Below are positions 53,877 to 62,400 of a DNA stretch of 64,000 bases, piece after piece (position 1 is the stretch's first letter; each line of letters starts with the position of its first letter). Below the pieces are notes generated by a model, which did no database searches, had not been told where the DNA came from, and saw only the letters and a list, made by a program, of their open reading frames with translations. The stretch is taken from NCBI GenBank assembly GCA_004764695.1, contig SMSO01000004.1, forward strand, positions 208,501-272,500. Direction: 5' to 3'. The position numbers were made by a program, and so were the translations under genes. The stretch comes from Schizochytrium sp. TIO01. Lineage: Eukaryota; Sar; Bigyra; Thraustochytrida; Thraustochytriidae.

Positions 53877-55025
53877 CCTCGGAAATATCACCAATCATGC
53901 AGTTAGCTATGCAATTCTGCAAGCTTGCTCTTTCGTGTACTCTGGTGTCCTCGCAGGCTCCACTTTCTGTACGTAATAGTGCAATAGCATAATATATGAA
54001 AGAAGAAAAAATGTCCGTTGAAGATGTTTCGACTTGGGAGTCCATTTGCCATGGCCAGTGCATAGGAAAAGATATTTCGAAAGAGTGAATGTGGAAGCCT
54101 GCGAGATACACATGCATATCATTTACGTCTTATTAGATCTAGGCAGTTAGGGGTCAGTGTTTTTCAAGTCGAATATGGGGTAAGATAGTTGCAAGCGATA
54201 AAAATCGAGCTGGGAATTACCCGCGTACTTTCCTTCTATATATTTCCTCTCTTTGTTCTGTAAAAGCCATCTATGGTTTGGTTTGTTGGTTTGTGAGACT
54301 GCTCTAACTACCTGATTCAGATAGACTAGCTAGTGCGATCTAGGTACAGTCTTGTGTTCATGATCGAAAGTTACATTCACAGTAGACTTGTTTGGCATCT
54401 TTTCTCTGCTTTCATCATTGCTATTATCTTCATGGTTGAGCGTTCTTTTCATGGAAACTTTGATATAGTTGCTTAAGTTCTGCGCACATTATGAAAAGCC
54501 AAAAAGCTTCATTTTAAAATATAAGATACCAAACTTGTTACATTTTTGCAAGTTTTGAATTGGTGAAATTTCAGCTAACACATTAACTTCAGAAATTTCT
54601 AATTGTTTAAGAAAACAAATTGATGGACTCAACCTTGTGATCTCGGAGGCACCGCCATACTTGGATCATGTTGCGCGATACTAATACACTTCGTTCAGTC
54701 CAAGTATTTCATAGATTGAAAAAAGAAAAAAAAAAGAAGCACAGATTCTCGGGAAGGAGAACATTTCGGATTACCATTTAACACTTAGAAATGGGTCGCG
54801 AGATATTCGTTTAGAAAGTTTGATAGGAAAAGCAGCTTTGAATATTCGAGCAAGTTTCAGGAATGCTATCTTCAGTGTTCCCTTGTGTAGCCCACTAAGC
54901 ATCATGTTGTGATTCTTGGAATTGGGCAATCTGACCAAAAAAAAACTTTAAAAATATAAAAATAGTGGGATCCCGAGAAGTAAGGGTCATAAATAGTGAA
55001 TCAAATCCAAATCGTCACCAAGACC
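53877..55025. other. Divergent upstream region
   Basis: 1.15 kb between the coiled-coil gene (minus) and the channel gene (plus); AT-rich, short A-runs, no gene recognised. Confidence 0.5.
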
Positions 55026-58000
55026 ATGGAAGGACTTGAGTCCTTTGCGGCTGATCTTGGGTTGGCACCCACGGTTGCTTCCCATGGTGCTGAGGGCGCC
55101 TCCAGAGATGCCAGTGGGGTAAGTGAGAAAGATAGGCCTGCGGTGCGCCAAGGTAGCGATCCCGGCCACAGTGAAGGAGGCGAACAAGGAGCGCACAAAG
55201 ACGAAGAGGTTCTCTCTGAGAAAGATGACTCCGTTCAGAAGGTTCGAAGCGTCAAATCTAAGAGTATAGGGTTGTCAGGGGCCAACACACATGCCACTAA
55301 AAGTGGAATCGACCAAGGTAATATTAGAGATCATGATGGTACAAAGGGTCACGGCTTGGTTGAAAGTGATCTAAGTGATGATGAAGAACCTTTGGACCCT
55401 AGGATAGAAGCAGCGGAGCTTCGGGCGCAGTTAAAGGCTTTACAAGACGAGATCGGAGCTGCTCAAGGGGAACTGTTTCGAAAAAATGATACCCTACTTC
55501 GCCTCAGACAGCAACAAGCAAGGAGATTTTCCTCAGCTCGGAACGCAGCTCCGAAGGAAGAGGAGAAATCAGAAACACCTTACATAGCCTATCCTCCAAG
55601 CGTCTCGCGACACCCACATGCGGAAGATCAGGTCGACCCTACAGAGACCCTACTTAAAGAAGAAGCATCGTCAAGACTTAAGGGTTTTCTTCAGAAGCAG
55701 GTTCTGCCTGTTATTGCGAAAGCGTTCATAGTCAACCATCCGAACCCTACGGTGGGTGGGGGGGGTACTATAATTGATGGTTCGTCCGTGCTAGACGGTG
55801 GTTTAGGAGAAGAAGACTCTTTCCAAGCCGAAGTCCATGCTAACAAGCAAGTCTGCAGCATCAAGGTCAGGGCTGACTGTACTTTTCGGGAGCTCTTTGA
55901 GAATGTAGTCTCACACTGGGCAATCACCCCTAATGCATCCCGCCAACTTGCACTTGGAGATGCGGACGGCGCTTTTTTCCTTGATCATATGATTGTCCGA
56001 TCAACAATGCAACGCTACAATGGTACAAAGGCTCGTATTCTGCTACTTCCTCGACATTTGCGAGGAGCGGGGGATGTTCGTGTAGAAAGCCTAGAAAGTT
56101 TTGACCCTCATGCAGTAGCTGCTGAGGTGCGTCGTACTGAAGCATTGCGAGCCCTCCTGCGAAAGCACTTACTTGCACAAAGAGCACAACACACAAATTC
56201 TAACCAGTATGAAAGCTCAAGTAGTGGCTCTGATGCTATGGTTTCTCGGGATGTAGAGCAAGGTGAAATCGAACTTCGAGATCTTGGAAGCCAAGGGCAT
56301 TCAGTGCCCTTTCCAGCGACTCAAGAAGTTCCTTTATCTCCAAATAGCGAGACAGAGCATGAAAACAGACGAGTTTTCAATGATGACGACGAACATGACT
56401 ACAGCTCTGCAGACAACGATGAGTTAGACCTGATGAAGTCAGAGCTACACGGTGATAGTGACTCTGGTGAAGAAGATGCTCCGCTGAATGCGCCCATGCT
56501 TGATCCGGTGGATGAAGCTTATGTTGACCAGCAGATTCAACACATTTTCCGTTTGGAAGCTACGAATAGACGCCTGGCGGATGCCGGAGATGCTCATATT
56601 CCAAATGCTTCCTTTGCCGAGTCTCTCGGCCTGCCTCAAAAGTTACGCAGACAAACCTTCTTTAAAATTGTAGACTGCCTCGTATTTGTACCTGTGGTGA
56701 TTATGCTCCTTATTGTAGTTCTTGTTGGTTGCCAAAGATATGTCTTTTTGGCGCAATTCCAGCACATCACGAATCAATTTCGCAAATACTTTGAGCTCTA
56801 CGAACCACCATCTAGTAATATATCTCTTGATATAAACTCGGAACAACTTGTTGCATGGAGTGACGTCTCCGATCGTGAACGCCTCTACAATTGGCTAAAT
56901 TACACCCTTCCCTCGCAGGTTTTTAATGACATCAACTGTGATCAGGATGTATGTTTCCTTAACCAGTATCATCGAATTGTTAGTCAGTTACGGGTCCGGC
57001 AAATGCAAGTAGAGGGCCATCTTTGCGACTATGTATACACAACAAATTGCTATCCGTCGTACTCTACATCACGACGCAGCGAAGCTGCACTTGATTCTTC
57101 TGGCTATACCCTCAATGGCAACCTCACTTTAGGCAACCCCTTTAAATTTCAAGACGCGAGTTCAGACCTTAATTTCTATACATCCACCCGTCGGTACGGC
57201 CCTAAGGATGACCTAGACCTGCTGACTCGTTATGATGCTTCAGGGTACTTTGTTGTACCTCTTAACTCTTCTGCTTCCTGGCACACGGTTATTAGCAATC
57301 TTAAGGCAGCAGATTGGTTTAATGAAGGGAGTCGCTTGTTGGAGGTCTCATTCAACACTATCAACATCAATACTGGAGCAGCAATTACGCATTCTTTTCT
57401 TTTTCAACAGACAGAAACTGGAGCTGTCGAGCCTGTGTATGTTCCAAGTGTCAGCTCCTTACGACTTTTCTTGACCTCGTACACCAGCAAAGCAATCTCG
57501 TGGATCATCCCGCTTGCTATCGGGGGAGCTTACCTATGCCTGGCATATGTTGTGCTCGGCTACTGTTTTCGCGTGGGTCCAGATGATAGTATGCATCATC
57601 AGAGTATGTTGCACTTGCCCGCGAAGCGCGGCAATCGATGTGCACATTGTTGTACAGCTTGCCTCCGGCTCTTTTGTTGCACCAAATCTAGCCTCCGTGT
57701 CTTCCACCCTTTCTATTCAACTCTTGATTTTCTGGTGGTCATTTCTATTGTGATAGTATTTGTAGCTGACCTGATGCTCATATTTGGCGAAGAGAGCGAG
57801 ACTATAATCGATGGGTTTTTTGATGGCAAGCCATTTCAGAATTATGGCCCTTTTATCAGTGTACATCGTGTACAAGCTGATTTTCTCGCTCTTGTTGTTC
57901 TCTGTCTTGTGTTTCGCCTCGTTCGTATTGTTGCAATTTTTCAACCTGGTGACCTTATTTTCCGTGCATGGACATCTGCCTTTGCGACGTTGGCATGGAA

Positions 58001-58367
58001 CTTTCTTCTGCTATATTTGCCACTTTTGATCGCGTTTTCTACAGCATTTATGGTGATTTTTGCACCTCTGAATGCGAGCCTGGATTCCTATGCTGAAGTT
58101 CTCCACGCGTCGGTGCGTCTTCTCGTCGGCTTTCGCCTTCCTGTCGACGAAGACTCTCAGGAACCTTGGGTAATTCTGTTGACAATGACTTTTAGTCTTG
58201 TGATTGCATACTTTGCCAATATTGTCCTCACGCTCTCTCATATCCAAGGTTTTGCAAAGGCTGTAATGCAACCACCATCTACTTCACTACGTTCTATCTA
58301 CGAATGGGGTTCTGCTGTTCGGTCGATTGTACACGACTCTTCTTCTCACTCCTCTTCATCTCTTTGA
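55026..58367 (+). CDS. Polycystin-2-like (TRPP) cation channel
   Basis: 1113 residues from ATG 55026 in an ACCATGG context; the frame upstream begins at GTG. Residues about 125-160 form a coiled coil. About 266-350 look like a ubiquitin/RA-type fold (CSIKVRADCTFRELF, LALGDADGAFF). After a disordered acidic stretch comes the channel: helix S1 (about 545-573), then a large extracytosolic polycystin domain (574-815). That domain carries QLRVRQMQV, two Cys pairs, YDASGYFVVPL and LKAADWFNEGSRLLEVSFNTININTG, in the same order as in PKD2. Helices S2-S6 follow (near 825, 895, 945, 990, 1050), with a pore segment ASVRLLVGF before S6. PKD2 channels pass Ca2+ and other cations in cilia and the ER. The pore lacks the usual acidic filter residue in LGD, reading VGF here. 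Confidence 0.85.
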   Translation: MEGLESFAADLGLAPTVASHGAEGASRDASGVSEKDRPAVRQGSDPGHSEGGEQGAHKDEEVLSEKDDSVQKVRSVKSKSIGLSGANTHATKSGIDQGNIRDHDGTKGHGLVESDLSDDEEPLDPRIEAAELRAQLKALQDEIGAAQGELFRKNDTLLRLRQQQARRFSSARNAAPKEEEKSETPYIAYPPSVSRHPHAEDQVDPTETLLKEEASSRLKGFLQKQVLPVIAKAFIVNHPNPTVGGGGTIIDGSSVLDGGLGEEDSFQAEVHANKQVCSIKVRADCTFRELFENVVSHWAITPNASRQLALGDADGAFFLDHMIVRSTMQRYNGTKARILLLPRHLRGAGDVRVESLESFDPHAVAAEVRRTEALRALLRKHLLAQRAQHTNSNQYESSSSGSDAMVSRDVEQGEIELRDLGSQGHSVPFPATQEVPLSPNSETEHENRRVFNDDDEHDYSSADNDELDLMKSELHGDSDSGEEDAPLNAPMLDPVDEAYVDQQIQHIFRLEATNRRLADAGDAHIPNASFAESLGLPQKLRRQTFFKIVDCLVFVPVVIMLLIVVLVGCQRYVFLAQFQHITNQFRKYFELYEPPSSNISLDINSEQLVAWSDVSDRERLYNWLNYTLPSQVFNDINCDQDVCFLNQYHRIVSQLRVRQMQVEGHLCDYVYTTNCYPSYSTSRRSEAALDSSGYTLNGNLTLGNPFKFQDASSDLNFYTSTRRYGPKDDLDLLTRYDASGYFVVPLNSSASWHTVISNLKAADWFNEGSRLLEVSFNTININTGAAITHSFLFQQTETGAVEPVYVPSVSSLRLFLTSYTSKAISWIIPLAIGGAYLCLAYVVLGYCFRVGPDDSMHHQSMLHLPAKRGNRCAHCCTACLRLFCCTKSSLRVFHPFYSTLDFLVVISIVIVFVADLMLIFGEESETIIDGFFDGKPFQNYGPFISVHRVQADFLALVVLCLVFRLVRIVAIFQPGDLIFRAWTSAFATLAWNFLLLYLPLLIAFSTAFMVIFAPLNASLDSYAEVLHASVRLLVGFRLPVDEDSQEPWVILLTMTFSLVIAYFANIVLTLSHIQGFAKAVMQPPSTSLRSIYEWGSAVRSIVHDSSSHSSSSL

Positions 58368-58821
58368 AAATGCATAATGTACCCTATCTATTGTGAAAAT
58401 CCAGTATAAGATATAATATGACAACATCACTTTGCTATGGTATACTCACTTCAGACTTAGATATTTGCATCTTGTCAAACATTGTTCTGTTTTTGGTATA
58501 CTTTGAGTAAACTGATGCCAACATTATCGTCATTGACCCATTTTCTAATTCAGCAACGTTTAAATCTTGTCATGTATGTGATATCTATGTCACGGATGCA
58601 AAAACTTGCCTGCACTTGGATTTAGTCTCGAATTCAGTCTCGAATTCTATATAGATTATTTCATTTAGTTTATTTATTTATTTATTTTTTCAGGATGGTG
58701 TAGGTCTCACGAGACCACCCTTAAAAAGGAGGTTGCTGTTTTTTTCTTTCGTTTGCTATCATTGAGTGGATCTGAACAGGCAGATTTTTGCTAAAACATA
58801 ATCTGTGCCCTACCTCAGGTC
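58368..58821. other. Intergenic between co-directional genes
   Basis: 454 bp, AT-rich, with a short TTTA run near 58665-58685. It should hold the channel gene 3' end and the ELM1 promoter. Confidence 0.5.
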
Positions 58822-60084
58822 ATGTCGCCTCCGAGACCTCGAGGCAGGCAACTTCTGCTGTATGACGGCACGTTATCTAGTCTCGCACAGTGTCGTGCTT
58901 TGGCCTCTGCAGTAGCTGCTAAGAACGCGGCAGCGAGCTTGCATGATGTAGCGCAGCCTGAAGATCCCCAAGACCTTGCACCTTTAGAGGCGCACGTGCC
59001 TCTTTCGAGGTTCGCAAGCATATTCCCACCATGGATGGTTGCAGTTGCGGCAGAGGTTTTGCATCGACCTTTGTTGGGCGTGAACCTGAACGGCCAAGCC
59101 GAGCAGGTTTTAGACGAGGCTGTGAGAACCAAGGTTGATACTATTATTGCGTGCGGCCGAAGAACTGCTGCGCTGAGCATTGGTATAAAACGAGCTTTGC
59201 AAGACCATGATAACTCTGAAGTCATAAATGTACAAATCTTGAACCCGAGGTTTGGGAGTTTTTTGCGTGAACGGTACTTTAACGCAGTGGTCACACCACA
59301 ACATGACAATTTGAAAGGTCGCAATGTGTTCTCTACCACTGGAGCGCTCACGTGGGTCAATCCGCAGAGCTTGGCTGTGCAGAGACAGCATGAAACATCT
59401 CATGAAACAGAGTTTCTTAGACCTGGTGCGTCAAGAAGGCTTGTGGTACTTCTTGGAGGCTCTACAGCGAGGAAGGAAATGGAGACACCAGTTATTATGG
59501 AGGCGCTATCAGACATCTTTAAGTCGCAAAAAAATAATTTCGATGAAGCTTTTGTGATTGGATCTCGACGCACCCCGGACGAAGTAGCTGGCCAGCTAAT
59601 CGCACTTGAGTCATCCCGGCAATTGGGCTCACTCCCGGTCCGCGTCTGGATGCCAACGCAAAGTTCCAGTCTTTCTACCTCCTCTTCCTCACCTTCGTCT
59701 TTCTCTCCTTCATTGAACCAAGACAAAAATCGTAGTGAAACCACTGTACGAGACATTCTTACTTTACAGACTTTCAATCCCTACCGGGCTAGTTTGGCGC
59801 GTGGTGACGCTTTTGTAGTGACGGCTGACTCTGTCTCAATAGTCTCCGATGCTTGTTCAACAGGTAAACCTGTTTTTGTCTTGCAGAAAGGTGTTGATGG
59901 AGGCGAGAAGAGTGGTAGCAATGCAAAACTATGGCGGTTTCATGACCACTTATTGCAAATGGGAATCGTCACAAACTCAATCAATGATCTGGGAAAACAG
60001 AAACCGGAAGTAGAGGGCTCTCGGATGAACGACGCTGAGGAAGCAGCTGCTTTTATCTTAGCTCAAATGTCATCACCCTTATAA
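58822..60084 (+). CDS. Mitochondrial fission ELM1 family protein (DUF1022)
   Basis: 420 residues from ATG 58822. The layout is that of the ELM1/DUF1022 family, shared by plants, alpha-proteobacteria and some algae and protists. An N-terminal PPRPRGRQLLLYDGTLSS strand is followed by IIACGRRTAALSIGIKRAL, INVQILNPRFGSF, the VVTPQHDNLKGRNVFSTTGALTWVN block, a VVLLGGSTARKEM strand and, near the C-terminus, a VVTADSVSIVSDACSTGKPVFV motif like a glycosyltransferase-B nucleotide site. In plants ELM1 binds DRP3 dynamin and brings it to mitochondria for fission; bacterial members are uncharacterised. A Ser-rich insertion (SSSLSTSSSSPSS) lies near 290. The stop overlaps the 3' end of the convergent PTEN-like gene by 22 bp. 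Confidence 0.85.
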   Translation: MSPPRPRGRQLLLYDGTLSSLAQCRALASAVAAKNAAASLHDVAQPEDPQDLAPLEAHVPLSRFASIFPPWMVAVAAEVLHRPLLGVNLNGQAEQVLDEAVRTKVDTIIACGRRTAALSIGIKRALQDHDNSEVINVQILNPRFGSFLRERYFNAVVTPQHDNLKGRNVFSTTGALTWVNPQSLAVQRQHETSHETEFLRPGASRRLVVLLGGSTARKEMETPVIMEALSDIFKSQKNNFDEAFVIGSRRTPDEVAGQLIALESSRQLGSLPVRVWMPTQSSSLSTSSSSPSSFSPSLNQDKNRSETTVRDILTLQTFNPYRASLARGDAFVVTADSVSIVSDACSTGKPVFVLQKGVDGGEKSGSNAKLWRFHDHLLQMGIVTNSINDLGKQKPEVEGSRMNDAEEAAAFILAQMSSPL

Positions 60085-61712
60085 TCATCTGCTTCGTTCT
60101 GAAAGTCAAGATCCAATGAAGACGCAAATGCATCAATATCGAAAGACTCTAAGTCAAGGTCGTCATCATCATGAGCCTCATCGCTTGAGTTACCATCGTC
60201 ACCGTTTTCAGTGTCAGGCTTTTTAGCGCGCGGCTTGGAGCCCGCGGCAACAGCTGCTGCCACATTTCCCTGATTATGAGATGAGAAGTCCTCATCGAGG
60301 TCTAGATTATCAAGAGCTAGATCCTCCACAAGTTTTTCAATATCATCAAGTTCGTCATCCACCATTGGCGAGCTTTCCTGAAGCTTTCCAGGAGCGATTC
60401 TCTTGGCGTCGTCCCTTTCCAAAGTTGTTTCCTTTGTCATATAAACCTCATCTTCTTCTTCTGCTCCCATATCTCCTTCATCGTCAATATGTATTGTTGC
60501 GTCTGGCTGCTTAGCCGATTCTTTTTCTTGAGATATTCTTAAACGATTTTCGGGTTGTGGAACTGGGGTGGCCTGCAAAATACCGTCCATATCATTTTCT
60601 TGTTTTCTGAAGATAAGGTCAACGAAGAAGGACAATGGAAAACGTCCATTTTCTTTGGCACCATCGATTTCTTCAGCACGTGCACGCAAGACGCCATTAT
60701 GAACAAAAGAGGTGTGAAACGCCAAGGCAAACATCGGGACAGGTCGCTGTGTATCTTCTTTAACATTATACACTCGCACAAGAACATCTCCGTCCACATC
60801 GACACCGGGATTGCTAATACTGCCCTCCGAGGACCCGGGAAAAGGTGACAGAGGCACAAGAGAAAAACACATTTCTTCCGGTGTATAGGATGGACCAGGC
60901 AGAGTCCCAGCAACTGTTTCTGTACCAAGGAAAACCTTTGCGCATGGCCGGCACACAATAGGCAGCTGAGGACCCCTGTTACTCTCATTGACATAATCTG
61001 GGATGCCATTTACAATTATACGCTCAAGCCGTTGAGGGGATGGCGCAAGACGTCCACGAGGTGCCCGATCAACCTTGGGCATGGATAATTGTTGTGCGAA
61101 GTATTCAATATATCGGCGTTGTGAAGGGACTAGAGCACGACCAGGGGCACCTAATGAATTACCTATTTTTGCAAAAACCTCAGATTGCTTGATGCCTGGC
61201 TCCACAACAAATAAGCAGCAAGCAGCAACGACAGCGCTCCTTCGGCCACTTAGGTCGTGAAGAACAGCAATATTGTTTACATCGTCCTCAAGCCAGGATA
61301 CGACCTCATCCACCAGCCGCTGCAAAATTTCCAATGAAGGAGCGGGATGAATTCCAAGATTATGCTCAACAACCTCAATATCTGCATAGTCATAGCGCTC
61401 CCCGGAAAGATTCCAAACCATTAGAGAAGATCTGGGCCCGTTCTTCATTTGAACATGAGATTTCACCTCTGCGAGCGATACACGCTGCAAAGACTTGTTT
61501 GAGTTTGGGACCTTGACATTTTGATTCTCTCCTAGAAAACCAGTCACAATCAAACGACCATCGTCCGAAATAGGGCAGATGCTCTTTCTTTTCAGCGTGC
61601 CCGGAGCAAGTTTGGCAAGTACAGGATCTTCACTCGCTGACAGGGCTATTTCATTAACCTTTTCTGAAACCTGCGTAAACATGCGCATCATGCTACTGTT
61701 AGGGTTAAGCAT
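60063..61712 (-). CDS. Auxilin/GAK-type PTEN-like pseudophosphatase with C2 domain
   Basis: 549 residues from ATG 61712. Residues about 85-210 match the tensin/auxilin PTEN-like domain: SLMVWNLSGERYDYA, then IAVLHDLSGRRSAVVAACC, then PSQRRYIEYFAQQL. The catalytic H-C-x5-R loop reads HDLSGRRS, so the cysteine is missing, as in auxilin and GAK. A C2 domain follows (about 225-370: IIVNGIPDYV, LVRVYNV, ALAFHTSFV, FPLSFFVDLIF). Auxilin and GAK use this pair to bind phosphoinositides and drive clathrin uncoating through a C-terminal J domain. No J domain is present; the C-terminus is instead acidic and disordered (about 380-549, LDDIEKLVEDLALDNLDLDEDF). It may recruit another chaperone or only bind membranes. 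The 3' end overlaps ELM1 by 22 bp. Confidence 0.8.
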   Translation of the reverse strand: MLNPNSSMMRMFTQVSEKVNEIALSASEDPVLAKLAPGTLKRKSICPISDDGRLIVTGFLGENQNVKVPNSNKSLQRVSLAEVKSHVQMKNGPRSSLMVWNLSGERYDYADIEVVEHNLGIHPAPSLEILQRLVDEVVSWLEDDVNNIAVLHDLSGRRSAVVAACCLFVVEPGIKQSEVFAKIGNSLGAPGRALVPSQRRYIEYFAQQLSMPKVDRAPRGRLAPSPQRLERIIVNGIPDYVNESNRGPQLPIVCRPCAKVFLGTETVAGTLPGPSYTPEEMCFSLVPLSPFPGSSEGSISNPGVDVDGDVLVRVYNVKEDTQRPVPMFALAFHTSFVHNGVLRARAEEIDGAKENGRFPLSFFVDLIFRKQENDMDGILQATPVPQPENRLRISQEKESAKQPDATIHIDDEGDMGAEEEDEVYMTKETTLERDDAKRIAPGKLQESSPMVDDELDDIEKLVEDLALDNLDLDEDFSSHNQGNVAAAVAAGSKPRAKKPDTENGDDGNSSDEAHDDDDLDLESFDIDAFASSLDLDFQNEADDYKGDDI

Positions 61713-62400
61713 GTTTGAGACCTTGACTGTATCCTTGCCTTCGCTCGTTCCTTTGAATGGCTGTAGCCAATAGGCCTGAACAATTGCTCAAACTTGACGC
61801 GGTGGTCCGAGACTTGCTGCTTTCGATATAAAGGAAGGAGAAAGCTGCTGCGCGTATGGCGAAAATTGACTTTGATCCACAGCTTTCTGCTGGATTCTTT
61901 ATATCCGGCGGTTTGATACTGCTTTAGAACCTTTCGGGAGGCACCACGGCAAGGAAAGGTTTATAGAATGTAGCAAAAGGAGAGGTATTTTTTGTTTGAC
62001 AAAGTATCCTCAATTGTGACTTACTTACTGAGCACACTTCTATAGTTAAGACTAATACACCTCATAGGAGAAAAAATTGCATCTATGATTAAGCCACGAA
62101 AACTTGTTACTTACAAATGAGCAGTCTCCTTCGCATTTAGTGATGCTTAAAAGGCTTAGTTTAGGTTGCTTAAAAACTTCAACTTTGCTCTGACAGAAAA
62201 CAGCGGAATACATTTTGTTGATTAGAGTAAATTCTACATACATATTTGATTTCCCTCCAAATATGCTGTTGTTAATCACCGGTGTATATTATAACAGCTT
62301 GATGACATATAAGGACATAGGCATTTGGGGAGGGTGATAGTACTCGAGCATAGAGACTTGTGACTCATCTTGCATTCTTCATTGAGCCAAAATCCGCGTA
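61713..62400. other. Intergenic region
   Basis: AT-rich region upstream of the PTEN-like gene and downstream of the CABLES-like gene (both minus strand). No gene recognised. Confidence 0.55.
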
